In this document: positions 1-7,411 of the stretch, piece by piece | How positions within the stretch are numbered: the stretch's first letter is position 1 | Layout: every line of letters begins with the position of its first letter | Assembly (NCBI GenBank): GCA_900551595.1 | Contig: URWR01000070.1 | Coordinates: forward strand, 1-7,918 | Source of the DNA: an uncultured Coriobacteriaceae bacterium | Lineage (GTDB): Bacteria; Actinomycetota; Coriobacteriia; Coriobacteriales; Atopobiaceae | Reading direction: 5' to 3' | Length of the DNA stretch: 7,918 bases | The notes under the pieces: generated by a model | What the model was told of the DNA's origin: nothing | Seen by the model: only the letters and a program-made list of their open reading frames with translations | Databases searched by the model: none | Translations under genes and position numbers: made by a program

Positions 1-2
1 CC

Positions 3-605
3 AATGAGTCCGATAAGGGCGGCGCTGTTATGATGCGCTCCTGGTTTGAGCTGCTGAAAGTTCTTGACGCAGAGCACATTTCTCTGTGGCAATCTGGTGT
101 TGATGCAGTGGATCACCTTGGCGATATCAAAAAGAAAGCTTCTGACAAATATCGTGATGTAGCCACTAAGTGGGCAAGCGATAACAAGCGTGCTGAGGTT
201 ATCTACACCATGGGTTCCGGTGCTAACTACGGCGAGATGTATTCGCTTGCTATCTGCTTATTCATGGAAATGCAGTGGATCCATTCTAATTGCATTCATT
301 CCGGCGAATATTTCCATGGTCCATTTGAGGTTACCGACTTTGATGTGCCGTTCGTAATTACCGTGGGCAATGGCGCCACTCGTTATCTTGATGAGCGCGC
401 ACTCGCTTTCGCAAAGAAGTTTTCTGATCACCTGTTTGTGATCGATGAGAACGATTTTGATTTTGGCGATCTTGATGCCAAAGTTGCTGAGTATCTTGCC
501 CCCGAGGTTCTTGGATCTGTTGTTCGCGTCATGGTTGATGCTCTTGCGCACGACCGTGGTCATGCTCTTTCGGTCCGTCGCTATATGTGGCAGATGGAGT
601 ACTAA
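3..605 (+). CDS. frlB: Fructoselysine-6-phosphate deglycase, FrlB-like SIS-domain protein (5' end missing)
   Basis: The frame is already open at the window edge (first whole codon at 3), so the Met codons at 30 and 33 are internal. About 200 C-terminal residues are visible. The family is about 340 residues long, so the first SIS domain and part of the linker are missing. FrlB enzymes cleave fructoselysine 6-phosphate to glucose 6-phosphate and lysine in the cytoplasm. The visible part is the second SIS domain, with a phosphosugar-loop-like GSGAN (213-227) and the segment HSGEYFHGPFE, which closely parallels ESGEFRHGPLE of E. coli FrlB. In the related FraB deglycase the catalytic pair is a Glu and a His 16 residues apart. 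Here a Glu (267-269, in FMEMQW) and a His (315-317, in FHGP) have exactly that spacing. The C-terminus ends RRYMWQMEY, like the RRYYGGLVEY end of E. coli FrlB. The kinase gene follows directly, supporting an Amadori role. Deglycases for fructose-asparagine or glucoselysine phosphates share the fold, so the exact amine is not proven. Confidence 0.88.
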   Translation, partial: NESDKGGAVMMRSWFELLKVLDAEHISLWQSGVDAVDHLGDIKKKASDKYRDVATKWASDNKRAEVIYTMGSGANYGEMYSLAICLFMEMQWIHSNCIHSGEYFHGPFEVTDFDVPFVITVGNGATRYLDERALAFAKKFSDHLFVIDENDFDFGDLDAKVAEYLAPEVLGSVVRVMVDALAHDRGHALSVRRYMWQMEY

Positions 606-672
606 ATCCACAGATATAGCTTTCGTGCTGCGTGAATACACAGCTCTAAGTTTCATTTGAGGGAGGTGTCAT

Positions 673-1488
673 ATGCGTCTTATTGCACTCGGAGATTGTT
701 GCGGAGATCGCTATGTGGATGATGGCTTGTTTTATCCAGGAGGCCAGGCTGTAAATGTTGCTGTAAACGCCAAACGTGATGGAGCAGAGGTTTCTGCATT
801 TCTCGGCATTTTTGGCGACGATTACATGGCTGAACATATTCAGGCAGCTCTTGCACAGGAGGACATAACCTGTGAGCGGTGTCGTATAGCACATGGAAGA
901 ACACCCAGTGCAGGAGTACGTATAGTTCAAGGCGATCGAGTTTTTACGGGTGGTAAGCGTGATTCAGTTGCGCATTTATTCCGCATGCGAATCGTCCGTG
1001 AAGATCTGGAACTCCTTTCAAAGTTTGATGTGTGCCATACCACAAATGACGCAGGAGTAGACACCGAGCTTGCCGAGATCCATGCAGTAGTGCCTCTCTC
1101 ATATGATTTTTCAACAGGTCACGATGACGCTTATCTGCAACAAATATGCCCCAATATCGATATTGCATTTTTCTCAGATGCGGAGCTTGATGCCGAGGGT
1201 GTTGACAGGCTTATAGCGCGTGCGCATGAGTTGGGTACCGGCATTGTTGTTGTGACTAAAGGAAGTCAAGGCAGTGTGTGTTCAGACCATGGTAAACGCT
1301 ATGAGCAGGGAATTGTTCCCGTTCATGCAGTAGATGCTATGGGCGCAGGGGATTCGTTTGCCGCTGCATTTTTAGTGCGTTACTTCGAGACACGTGATAT
1401 CCCCTGCGCAATGACTTTTGCAGCTGATCGCGCAGCTCATACCTGCACGTTCAACGGTGCTTTTGGGCACCCCGGAAAGATACGGTAA
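673..1488 (+). CDS. frlD: PfkB-family sugar kinase, fructoselysine 6-kinase (FrlD-like)
   Basis: This 271-residue protein is close to E. coli FrlD (about 260 residues). FrlD kinases transfer phosphate from ATP to C6 of the sugar part of fructoselysine, making the substrate of FrlB. Visible ribokinase/PfkB features are: an N-terminal strand with LIALGDCCGD (residues 3-12, compare LATIGDNCVD in FrlD); the substrate-side PGGQAVNVAV (22-31, compare SGGNAVNVAV); FGDD (47-50); IVVVTKGSQGS (191-201); and the C-terminal signature DAMGAGDSF (221-229), whose Asp227 is the expected catalytic base in the GAGD anion-hole motif. The ATG at 673 follows GGAGGTG (662-668) with a 4-base gap, so the start is secure. 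The gene lies 67 bases after the deglycase and 23 bases before the binding-protein gene. A kinase fits import by an ABC transporter, which delivers unphosphorylated substrate. The catalytic motifs look intact. Related PfkB kinases acting on other sugars share these motifs, so specificity rests on the FrlD-like sequence plus the neighbouring frlB. Confidence 0.88.
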   Translation: MRLIALGDCCGDRYVDDGLFYPGGQAVNVAVNAKRDGAEVSAFLGIFGDDYMAEHIQAALAQEDITCERCRIAHGRTPSAGVRIVQGDRVFTGGKRDSVAHLFRMRIVREDLELLSKFDVCHTTNDAGVDTELAEIHAVVPLSYDFSTGHDDAYLQQICPNIDIAFFSDAELDAEGVDRLIARAHELGTGIVVVTKGSQGSVCSDHGKRYEQGIVPVHAVDAMGAGDSFAAAFLVRYFETRDIPCAMTFAADRAAHTCTFNGAFGHPGKIR

Positions 1489-1497
1489 TAAACCCTC

Positions 1498-1507
1498 AAA
1501 AGGAGGT
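1498..1507 (+). promoter_or_regulatory. Strong Shine-Dalgarno site of the binding-protein gene
   Basis: AAAAGGAGGT contains a full AGGAGG core (1501-1506), 5 bases before the ATG at 1512. It is the best match to the anti-Shine-Dalgarno sequence in the window. Strong translation initiation fits a binding protein that must outnumber its membrane complex, which agrees with the terminator placed after this gene. Confidence 0.8.
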
Positions 1508-1511
1508 AACC

Positions 1512-3184
1512 ATGAACTTCAAGTACGGCATTCCGAACGTGTCCCGTCGCGATTTTCTGAAAGCGACTGGTGCTACAGGCATTGCTTTTGTTGGTACAAC
1601 AGCTCTGGCTGGATGTGGTGGTTCCACAGATGGTGCAGCATCTGGCAAAAGCATAGGACTTACTGTAGCAACTGCACCGGTTACGCTTGATCCTCTTGCG
1701 GCACTTGATACGATTTCTATGACAATTGTGTCTCAAGCTCTTGAGTGCTTATTCGTTAAGGATCCCGAGGGTGTTCTGCAGCCTGCAGCTTGTGAATCCT
1801 ATGAGGTAAGCGAAGATCAGCTTACGTGGACGTTCCATCTTCGCGATGCTAAATGGTCTAACGGCGATGCTGTAACTGCAGACGATTTTATCTGCTCATG
1901 GCAGAGAAATGCTCAGGCTGACTCTGGTGTTGCTGACTTCCAGTATCAGATTGAGATGGCAGCGATTAAGAATTACGCTGCTGTGTTGGATGGTTCAGCT
2001 GACGTTTCTGAGCTCGGTATTTCTGCTCCAGACGATAAGACTATCGTAATTGAGATTGAGCATCCGGTACCCTTTATGCTTGATCTGCTCTCCTTTGCGC
2101 CATGGGCACCGGTTAATCGTGCTTTCCGTGAGGAGCAGGGTGATTCGTTCGGCATTTCAAAGGACAACCAAATCTACAACGGTGCCTTCACGGTTACACA
2201 GTATGATCCGGCAGCTAATACATTTGTGATCTCAAAGAATCCAGATTACTGGGATGTGGACAATGTCAAGCTCGACTCAGTGACGTTCCAGGTTATCGGC
2301 GAGACACAGCAAGCCGTTATGTCGTATGAGAATGGCGATGTAGACTACGTTGAACTTACTGGCGATTTGGTTGAGCAGTATAAAGATGACGAGGGTTTTG
2401 CATCACATAACGGATCTTTCAACTATTACCTCATGATGAATACAACAAAGCCGGGCATGGATAACGAAAACTTCCGCCGTGCTATTGCCTGCGCGCTCAA
2501 TCGTGAGGAGATTTGCAATTCTATTCTCAAAGATGGATCAACACCTGTTCAGCAGATGATCATGGTTGGTTTGTATGCCAATGAGGCAGGCGATGACTTC
2601 GCAGAGTCCAGCCCTCAGCCGAATGGCTACAACCTTGATGAAGCAACTAAGGATTTGGTTAGAAGTATTGGGAAGCTGCTCAGGCCGAGACTGATGTTCG
2701 TGAATTTACTATCCTCTTCGACCAGGATAAAGACTTCACGCAGGATGTATGTGCCTATATTCAGGACACGGTACAGAAAGCGCTGCCAGGCCTCACGATT
2801 AATCTCGAGGCTACGCCAAAGAAGAGTCGTACTGAGCGTGCTGATTCAGGCGATTTCGATGTTTGCCTCTGGGGCTGGGGTCCAGACTATGCTGATCCAA
2901 CAGCTATTCTTGCCATGTATGTGTCTGATCATCCTTCTAACTATTCCCGTTGGAACGATGAAGAGTTTGACAAGCTCTATGAACAGGCCAACACAACTGA
3001 CGCTGGCAATGCGGACGCACGTTGGAATGAGCTTATGCGCTGCAACGAGATTTGCTCAACTCGTGCAGTGAGTATTCCTATTTTCCAGACGGGTTTGTGC
3101 TCACTGACTAAACCCAGTGTGAGCGGTATGACATATCACATCACAGGAATCCAGTATTACTGCAAGTACATGGATAAGAACTAA
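1512..3184 (+). pseudogene. Extracytoplasmic solute-binding lipoprotein, family 5 (OppA/DppA type), with a single-base frameshift
   Basis: This is the peptide-type binding protein of the ABC transporter encoded just downstream. The N-terminus has a twin-arginine motif SRRDFLK (residues 11-17), a hydrophobic stretch, and a lipobox LAGC (32-35), so it should be a Tat-exported lipoprotein with acylated Cys35. Family 5 landmarks follow: TLDPLAALD (58-66), WSNGDAVTADDF (near 116-127), PDYWDVD and FRRAIACALNREEI. After residue ~383 the frame beginning at 1512 turns into unlike sequence and stops at 3071. The expected C-terminal lobe continues in another frame, beginning KYWEAAQAETDV at 2663 and running through FDVCLWGWGPDYADP to the stop at 3182-3184. 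Inserting one A near 2661-2666 rejoins the lobes as a 557-residue protein, a normal family length. As written, the product is 519 residues with a scrambled C-terminus lacking half the ligand cleft. It is either a recently broken gene or a sequencing/assembly error. The rest of the sequence is well conserved and the neighbours are intact, so an error or very recent mutation is likely. Confidence 0.88.
2661..2666 (+). other. Frameshift point in the binding-protein gene
   Basis: The bases read AGAAGT, followed by ATTGGG. In the upstream frame this gives DLVRSIG. With one extra A (AGAAAGT) it gives DLVRKYW, which continues smoothly into EAAQAETDV. The downstream frame has stops at 2648-2650 and 2660-2662, so the change must lie after 2662 and before sensible downstream sequence begins at 2663. 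I see no X XXY YYZ slippery heptamer here, so programmed -1 frameshifting is unlikely and loss of one A from a short A run is the simplest explanation. Confidence 0.82.
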
Positions 3185-3206
3185 AACGCCTGTGCGGTAA
3201 TTGTGT

Positions 3207-3244
3207 GCCCCGCATCGGAGAAATGACTGGTGCGGGGCTTTTTT
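3207..3244 (+). terminator. Rho-independent terminator between the binding-protein and permease genes
   Basis: GCCCCGCA (3207-3214) and TGCGGGGC (3231-3238) form a perfect 8-bp GC-rich stem. Four further pairs (two of them G-U) extend it inward to an 8-base loop, and six Ts follow (3239-3244). It starts 22 bases after the binding-protein stop codon. No convincing promoter is seen in the 52 bases between it and the permease start. It probably acts as a leaky terminator that keeps binding protein above permease, and it may also protect the upstream mRNA 3' end. Confidence 0.9.
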
Positions 3245-3255
3245 AGAAGGAATGG

Positions 3256-3271
3256 GACGCAGTCTTGCGTC
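3256..3271 (+). other. Small perfect hairpin upstream of the first permease gene
   Basis: GACGCA (3256-3261) and TGCGTC (3266-3271) are perfect inverted repeats around a 4-base loop GTCT. They lie 12 bases after the terminator and about 15 bases before the permease Shine-Dalgarno GGAGG. It could be a short 5' stabilising or processing hairpin for read-through mRNA, a dyad operator, or chance. No T run follows, so it is not a terminator. Confidence 0.4.
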
Positions 3272-3286
3272 GTTATATATCGGATC

Positions 3287-3291
3287 GGAGG
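3287..3291 (+). promoter_or_regulatory. Shine-Dalgarno site deciding the first permease start
   Basis: GGAGG lies 5 bases before the ATG at 3297. The longer in-frame alternatives, TTG at 3201 and ATG at 3252, would begin before or within a few bases of the terminator and lack a well-spaced site. A later ATG at 3345 has only a distant purine run. This site makes 3297 the preferred start. Confidence 0.7.
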
Positions 3292-3296
3292 TCGCA

Positions 3297-4283
3297 ATGG
3301 CTGAGGCGACCGTGGAGAAAAATAAAAGGAGAGGATTGAGTCCGATGGCGCGCTATGTGCTTAAGCGCATAGCAATAGCGGCGGTTACACTTTTTATAAT
3401 CCTGTTCGTGCTCTTTATGCTCCTCTCTTTCATGCCTGGTTCTCCGTTTAATAACGAAGAAAAACTCAGTGCCGAACAAATTGCTGCTATGCGAGCTCAC
3501 TATGGACTCGATAAACCAGTAATAGAGCGCTTCTTTCTCTACATTTGGAATATGCTGCACGGAGATTTTGGTGTTTCTTATAACATCATGACAAATATGC
3601 CTATTGCACAAATGGTGGGGCCAAGGATTGCTCTTACGCTGCGTATTGGTTTGGAAGCAGGTATTCTCGGTGCCATTGTTGGCGTGATATTAGGTGTGTT
3701 GGCTGCTCTTAAGGAGCGCTCTGGATGGGATACCTTTGCAACTGTTTTGGCGGTTATTGGTGTGAGTCTGCCATCCTTTGTAGTGGCTCTGTTTCTCTCG
3801 TTTTTCTTGGGATTCCAATTAAAGGTATTGCCACTGCTCTACAGTTCGACAAATCCGGAGATCTCAACAATTCTGCCTGTACTGGCTTTGGCAATGTTTC
3901 CAATGGCAAGTGTGGAGCGTTATACCCGCTCTGAGATGATAAGCATTATGAACTCAGACTACATGTTGCTAGCAGCATCAAAAGGCGTACCTAAAGCAAA
4001 ACTCGTACTTCGTCATGCACTGCGCAATACACTTATTAGCGTAATTACGGTATTAGTGCCGTTGCTTGTGAGCCTTATGAGCGGCTCGCTTGTAATGGAG
4101 AAGATCTTCTCCATTCCTGGTTTGGGCAGTTTGTACATTCAGGCTATTCAGCAAAATGATTACAACGTTGTCCTCACGATAAGTTTTATTTATAGCCTCA
4201 TGTTCATTATCGCAATGCTTCTGGTGGATATTGCTTACGGGCTCATTGATCCTCGAATAAGGCTTGCTGGGGGGAAGGATTAA
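3297..4283 (+). CDS. ABC transporter permease, OppB/DppB type
   Basis: This is the first integral-membrane subunit of the peptide-type importer, 328 residues with the ATG at 3297, a usual length for DppB/OppB. Family landmarks in order are: a basic N-terminus leading into the first membrane segment (about 20-45); MPGSPF (46-51); LDKPVIERF (71-79) and HGDFGVS (88-94) in the periplasmic-side loop; hydrophobic segments near 115-137, 147-172, 190-205, 245-265 and 290-312; the cytoplasmic EAA coupling loop around 221-244 (containing LAASKGVPKAKL), which contacts an ATPase subunit; EKIFSIPGLG (268-277); and the C-terminal DPRIRL (318-323). All are as expected for a working permease. The stop codon is 2 bases before the start of the second permease, so translation is probably coupled. 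The gene follows the terminator at 3207-3244, so its transcription likely depends on read-through. Substrate cannot be read from a permease; an Amadori compound or glycated peptide is inferred from the neighbours. Confidence 0.93.
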   Translation: MAEATVEKNKRRGLSPMARYVLKRIAIAAVTLFIILFVLFMLLSFMPGSPFNNEEKLSAEQIAAMRAHYGLDKPVIERFFLYIWNMLHGDFGVSYNIMTNMPIAQMVGPRIALTLRIGLEAGILGAIVGVILGVLAALKERSGWDTFATVLAVIGVSLPSFVVALFLSFFLGFQLKVLPLLYSSTNPEISTILPVLALAMFPMASVERYTRSEMISIMNSDYMLLAASKGVPKAKLVLRHALRNTLISVITVLVPLLVSLMSGSLVMEKIFSIPGLGSLYIQAIQQNDYNVVLTISFIYSLMFIIAMLLVDIAYGLIDPRIRLAGGKD

Positions 4284-4285
4284 GT

Positions 4286-5311
4286 ATGATGACGACAAAT
4301 ACACTTACCCCCGAGATCTCTGAAGAAGATAAGCTTTTTCAATTTGCGCATCCTGAGGATCATCTCGATATTGATGAGCGAGAATATGCCAATTATTCGT
4401 ATGTTCGTGAGACACTCAATCGCTTTTTAGCAAATAAAGGAGCGGTTGTAAGTCTTGTTGTTATTGCCCTTATTGTTCTCATGGCAATATTTGCACCAAT
4501 GGTAAGCCCATATACCTACTACGACACGAATCCCTCTATTACCAATTTGCCTCCGCGTATCCCTGTTCTTGAATCTATAGGAATTTGCGATGGCATGCAA
4601 AATGGTGTGAACGTCTATGCGCAGGATGGTGTACCAGGGGAGTACCACTTCTTTGGTACGGATGGCTTAGGCCGTGATATTTGGACTCGTGTGTGGGAAG
4701 GAACACGTATTTCACTCATGATTGCATTTATTGCAGTGATCGTGGGTGTGCTTATCGGTATTGTGTATGGCTTAATCTCAGGTTACTTTGGCGGAAAAGT
4801 TGACATTGTGATGCAACGTTTTACTGAGATTCTGAATTCAATTCCGCAACTTGTTATTACAACACTTTTAATTGTGGTGCTTAAGCCTGGCCTGATGAAC
4901 ATCGTTATAGTGCTGTTTTTGACGGGCTGGATAGATATGAGCCGTATTGTTCGAGCACAGGTACTCAAGTACAAAACGCAAGAGTTCACCCTTGCAGCAC
5001 GTACCCTTGGCGTCAGTGCCAAAGACATTATTTTTAAGGAAATACTTCCCAATACCATGCCTCAGGTTGTCGTGACCTTTATGTTCTCAATTCCAAACGC
5101 AATCTTCCTGGAAGCGTTTTTAGCTTTTATCGGGTTGGGCATCCCTGCGCCAACTGCGTCTTTGGGCACGATGATTAACGATGGTTACAACGCGGCGATG
5201 ACGTATCCATATCAGGTGTTAGCTCCTGTATGCGTACTTGCCATTCTCATGCTTGGCTTTAACTTGTTTGGTGATGGTTTGCGCGATGCGCTCGATCCCG
5301 AGAGGTCCTAG
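4286..5311 (+). CDS. ABC transporter permease, OppC/DppC type
   Basis: This is the second membrane subunit, which pairs with the preceding permease to form the channel. It has 341 residues from the ATG at 4286; a second ATG at 4289 is equally possible. A purine-rich GGGGGGAAGG (4270-4279 region) precedes it. A cytoplasmic N-terminal extension (1-50, including DKLFQFAHPEDH) leads into membrane segment 1 (about 52-72), as in the OppC_N domain. An extracellular loop of about 50 residues ends in FGTDGLGRDIW (123-133), a hallmark of DppC/OppC. Further hydrophobic segments lie near 143-165, 188-213, 262-286 and 309-328. The EAA loop is at about 233-256, with FTLAARTLGVSAKDIIFKE. The C-terminus, with NLFGDGLRDALDP, is the standard ending. 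The loop between segment 1 and the FGTDGLGRD motif looks slightly long but is within family variation. The stop is followed immediately by the ATPase gene, indicating one translational unit. Confidence 0.93.
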   Translation: MMTTNTLTPEISEEDKLFQFAHPEDHLDIDEREYANYSYVRETLNRFLANKGAVVSLVVIALIVLMAIFAPMVSPYTYYDTNPSITNLPPRIPVLESIGICDGMQNGVNVYAQDGVPGEYHFFGTDGLGRDIWTRVWEGTRISLMIAFIAVIVGVLIGIVYGLISGYFGGKVDIVMQRFTEILNSIPQLVITTLLIVVLKPGLMNIVIVLFLTGWIDMSRIVRAQVLKYKTQEFTLAARTLGVSAKDIIFKEILPNTMPQVVVTFMFSIPNAIFLEAFLAFIGLGIPAPTASLGTMINDGYNAAMTYPYQVLAPVCVLAILMLGFNLFGDGLRDALDPERS

Positions 5312-5315
5312 GTGA
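5310..5315 (+). promoter_or_regulatory. Shine-Dalgarno site deciding the first ATPase start
   Basis: AGGTGA overlaps the second permease's stop codon (TAG, 5309-5311) and sits 5 bases before the ATG at 5321. It matches six bases of the ideal GGAGGTGA. The alternative GTG at 5312 abuts the stop codon and would use GAGAGG (5300-5305). The ATG is preferred, but the difference is only three residues. Confidence 0.55.
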
Positions 5316-5320
5316 TCGCT

Positions 5321-6403
5321 ATGACGAGTAAACGCAAACAAGTTCTAAAAGTGCGTGATCTTAAAGTCTCATTCAAGACAGCAAATGGTCTTGTCCACGC
5401 AGTTCGCGGAGTTGACCTCGATGTATATCGTGGTGAAACGGTGGCCATTGTAGGTGAATCAGGCTCGGGCAAATCGGTTACAGCCAAACAGATCATGGGC
5501 ATTCATACGCATAACCAAGTGATAGAAGCAGGAAGTGCTGAATTTACTTATACCGATGCAACAGGAACGGAAAAGACTGTTGATCTGATGCAACTTTCTG
5601 ATAAGGAAATGGTGGGCCTTAAGGGAAACCATATAGCCATGGTATTTCAAGACCCGTTGACTTCGCTCGATCCAACTATGAAAATTGAGCGTCAGCTATC
5701 GGAGAGCTTAACTGAGCACACCGATCTTCAAGGTGAAGCGCTCCATGCACGTTGTGTTGAACTATTAGAGCTCGTAGGTATTACGAGCCCGGAGGAGCGT
5801 CTAAAGAGTTATCCTCATCAACTCTCCGGCGGTATGAGACAACGTGTAGTGATTGCTATCGCGCTTTCCTGCAATCCTGATCTGCTTATTTGTGATGAGC
5901 CTACTACTGCACTTGATGTCACCATTCAAGCCCGTATTCTTGAGCTCATACTAGAGCTTCAGCGAAAATTAAATATCTCCGTAATATTCATCACACATAA
6001 CTTGGGTGTTGTCGCAAAGGTAGCCGATTACGTCAATGTAATGTACGCCGGAAAGGTTGTGGAAGCAGGTACCACCGAGGATGTCTTTTTCGATCCTCGT
6101 CATCCCTATACATGGGGACTGCTTTCATCTATGCCATCGGTATCTGCCAATCGGGAAGAGCGACTCTATACGATTAAAGGAAATCCTCCCAATATGCTTA
6201 ACGATATTCAGGGTGATGCTTTTGCACCGCGCAATCCATATGCCCTGGAAATCGATTTTGTCAAAGAACCACCCAAATTCTCTATTAACGAACATCACTG
6301 GGCAGCCACATGGTTACTTGATCCGCGTGCTCCCAAAGTGGAATTACCGGAGCAATTGCGTGCTCGCATTGCAGCCATGAAGCAAGAGGGAGGCGATGCA
6401 TAA
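5321..6403 (+). CDS. ABC transporter ATP-binding protein, OppD/DppD type
   Basis: This is one of the two cytoplasmic ATPases that power the importer, 360 residues from the ATG at 5321 (363 if the GTG at 5312 is used). The nucleotide-binding domain is complete: Walker A GESGSGKS (45-52), Q-loop Gln110 in MVFQDP, signature LSGGMRQRV (168-176), Walker B LLICDEP (188-194) with catalytic Glu193, D-loop ALD (197-199) and switch His226 in ITHNLG. The C-terminal peptide-transporter region starts near GNPPNML (287-293). Many DppD/OppD proteins carry four Cys there for an iron-sulfur cluster. This protein has Asp299, Asn305, Asp312 and Thr330 at those places ([10 protein letters not shown] and [11 protein letters not shown]), as in the cysteine-free Gram-positive OppD group. 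The gene is coupled to the second permease upstream, and its stop codon overlaps the next ATPase's start by one base. Confidence 0.93.
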   Translation: MTSKRKQVLKVRDLKVSFKTANGLVHAVRGVDLDVYRGETVAIVGESGSGKSVTAKQIMGIHTHNQVIEAGSAEFTYTDATGTEKTVDLMQLSDKEMVGLKGNHIAMVFQDPLTSLDPTMKIERQLSESLTEHTDLQGEALHARCVELLELVGITSPEERLKSYPHQLSGGMRQRVVIAIALSCNPDLLICDEPTTALDVTIQARILELILELQRKLNISVIFITHNLGVVAKVADYVNVMYAGKVVEAGTTEDVFFDPRHPYTWGLLSSMPSVSANREERLYTIKGNPPNMLNDIQGDAFAPRNPYALEIDFVKEPPKFSINEHHWAATWLLDPRAPKVELPEQLRARIAAMKQEGGDA

Positions 6404-7371
6404 TGTCTCAAACTCCTACGACCGATTCGGTGCCTCGCGTTGATGTTGATCCGACAAAACCTTTGCTCAGCGTGAAGCATTTAAAACAGTATTTCAAAAT
6501 CCCTGGAGGAAATGTTGTCAAGGCAGTAGATGATATTTCTTTTGACATTATGCCTGGTGAAACCTTTGGTTTAGTAGGTGAGTCCGGTTCCGGTAAATCA
6601 ACGACGGGCCGTGCTGTCATACGTCTTGACGAAATAACCTCAGGAACTATTGAGTTTGATGGAGATGATATTTCAGGTTCATTTTCAAAAGAGGTAGAGC
6701 AACGCCTTCGCTCCAATATGTCTATGGTGTTCCAAGATCCGATGGCATCGCTCAATCCTTATCACAAGGTGATAGATACGATTGCAACCGGTCTTGATGC
6801 TCATCATCCTCATATGGATAAAAAAGAACGAGAAGCAATTGTCTACCATATGATGGACCGTGTAGGTCTTTCGCGTTCACAAGCGAATCGCTATCCAAGT
6901 CAGTTTTCTGGTGGACAACGACAGCGCGTAGGGCTTGCTCGTGCACTTATTATGAACCCTAAACTCCTTATTGCTGATGAGGCTATTTCTGCTCTGGATG
7001 TGTCTATTCAGGCTCAGGTTGTAAACCTCATGAAGGATATTCAGGAAGAAACAGGGACCGCATATCTCTTTATTGCACACGATCTGTCTATGGTGCGCTA
7101 TATCTCGGATCATATTGCTGTTATGCATCTGGGACATATCGTGGAATCAGGACGAACAGACGAGATATTTGCAAACCCGATTCATCCATATACAAAATCA
7201 CTCATCTCAGCCATCCCACGATTTAATCCACAAATTGAACGCAATCGCCATCCACTGGTATATGACGTTGAAGAATTTGGTATCCGTTATGATGAAGGCA
7301 GTTACCATGCCGTATCTGACACCCATTCCGTCCTCGCGACCGATGAGCAGTTCTATGCCTGGCAGCGCTAA
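6403..7371 (+). CDS. ABC transporter ATP-binding protein, OppF/DppF type
   Basis: This is the second ATPase, which forms a heterodimer with the preceding one. It has 322 residues, normal for OppF/DppF. The ATG at 6403 shares its A with the preceding TAA stop, and GAGGGAGG (6386-6393) lies 9 bases upstream, so translation should be coupled. Motifs are: Walker A GESGSGKS (59-66), Q-loop Gln111 in [13 protein letters not shown] (114-120), signature FSGGQRQRV (168-176), Walker B LLIADE (188-193) with Glu193, SALD (196-199) and switch His226 in IAHDLS. The D-E-A after Walker B (DEAISALD) is the usual OppF/DppF form. The C-terminus ([13 protein letters not shown], then [18 protein letters not shown]) resembles the non-cysteine tail seen in Gram-positive OppF proteins. 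Both ATPases look catalytically competent. The GntR regulator gene starts about 40 bases later on the same strand. Confidence 0.93.
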   Translation: MSQTPTTDSVPRVDVDPTKPLLSVKHLKQYFKIPGGNVVKAVDDISFDIMPGETFGLVGESGSGKSTTGRAVIRLDEITSGTIEFDGDDISGSFSKEVEQRLRSNMSMVFQDPMASLNPYHKVIDTIATGLDAHHPHMDKKEREAIVYHMMDRVGLSRSQANRYPSQFSGGQRQRVGLARALIMNPKLLIADEAISALDVSIQAQVVNLMKDIQEETGTAYLFIAHDLSMVRYISDHIAVMHLGHIVESGRTDEIFANPIHPYTKSLISAIPRFNPQIERNRHPLVYDVEEFGIRYDEGSYHAVSDTHSVLATDEQFYAWQR

Positions 7372-7384
7372 GCGCGGTTGGGGT

Positions 7385-7399
7385 GTCCTGACGGAGGAC
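7385..7399 (+). promoter_or_regulatory. Possible hairpin masking the regulator's Shine-Dalgarno site
   Basis: GTCCT (7385-7389) and AGGAC (7395-7399) are perfect inverted repeats around GACGG. The only Shine-Dalgarno candidate of the regulator gene, GGAGGA (7393-7398), overlaps the loop and 3' arm. If the hairpin forms, the site would be partly hidden, which would keep regulator translation low. The stem has only 5 pairs, so this is suggestive only. Confidence 0.35.
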
Positions 7400-7411
7400 T
7401 CTGACATCGTG

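Noticed and set aside
445..660. Plus-strand open frame overlapping the end of the deglycase gene and the following gap.
   Set aside because: It lies mostly inside the well-supported deglycase in another frame, its protein resembles no family I know, and it lacks a ribosome binding site.
646..930. Minus-strand open frames across the kinase start, including 680-904.
   Set aside because: They are antisense to a clearly conserved kinase, with odd Cys- and His-rich composition typical of shadow frames.
2655..2700. Programmed -1 ribosomal frameshifting in the binding-protein gene.
   Set aside because: A -1 shift would restore the frame, but I see no slippery heptamer of the X XXY YYZ form, and binding proteins of this family are not known to need recoding.
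3266..3280. A promoter for the permease genes using TTGCGT and TATATA after the terminator.
   Set aside because: The two elements are only a few bases apart rather than about 17, and no -35-like hexamer lies at the right distance upstream of TATATA.
3201..3296. Longer N-terminus for the first permease starting at TTG 3201 or ATG 3252.
   Set aside because: The TTG would place the terminator stem in coding sequence, the added residues do not look like a permease N-terminus, and GGAGG at 3287-3291 supports the ATG at 3297.
6057..6380. 107-residue plus-strand frame inside the first ATPase gene.
   Set aside because: It is fully contained in a conserved coding region in another frame, with no recognisable domain.
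6408..6755. 115-residue minus-strand frame opposite the second ATPase gene.
   Set aside because: It is antisense to the Walker A region. Such long shadows are common opposite ABC ATPase genes.
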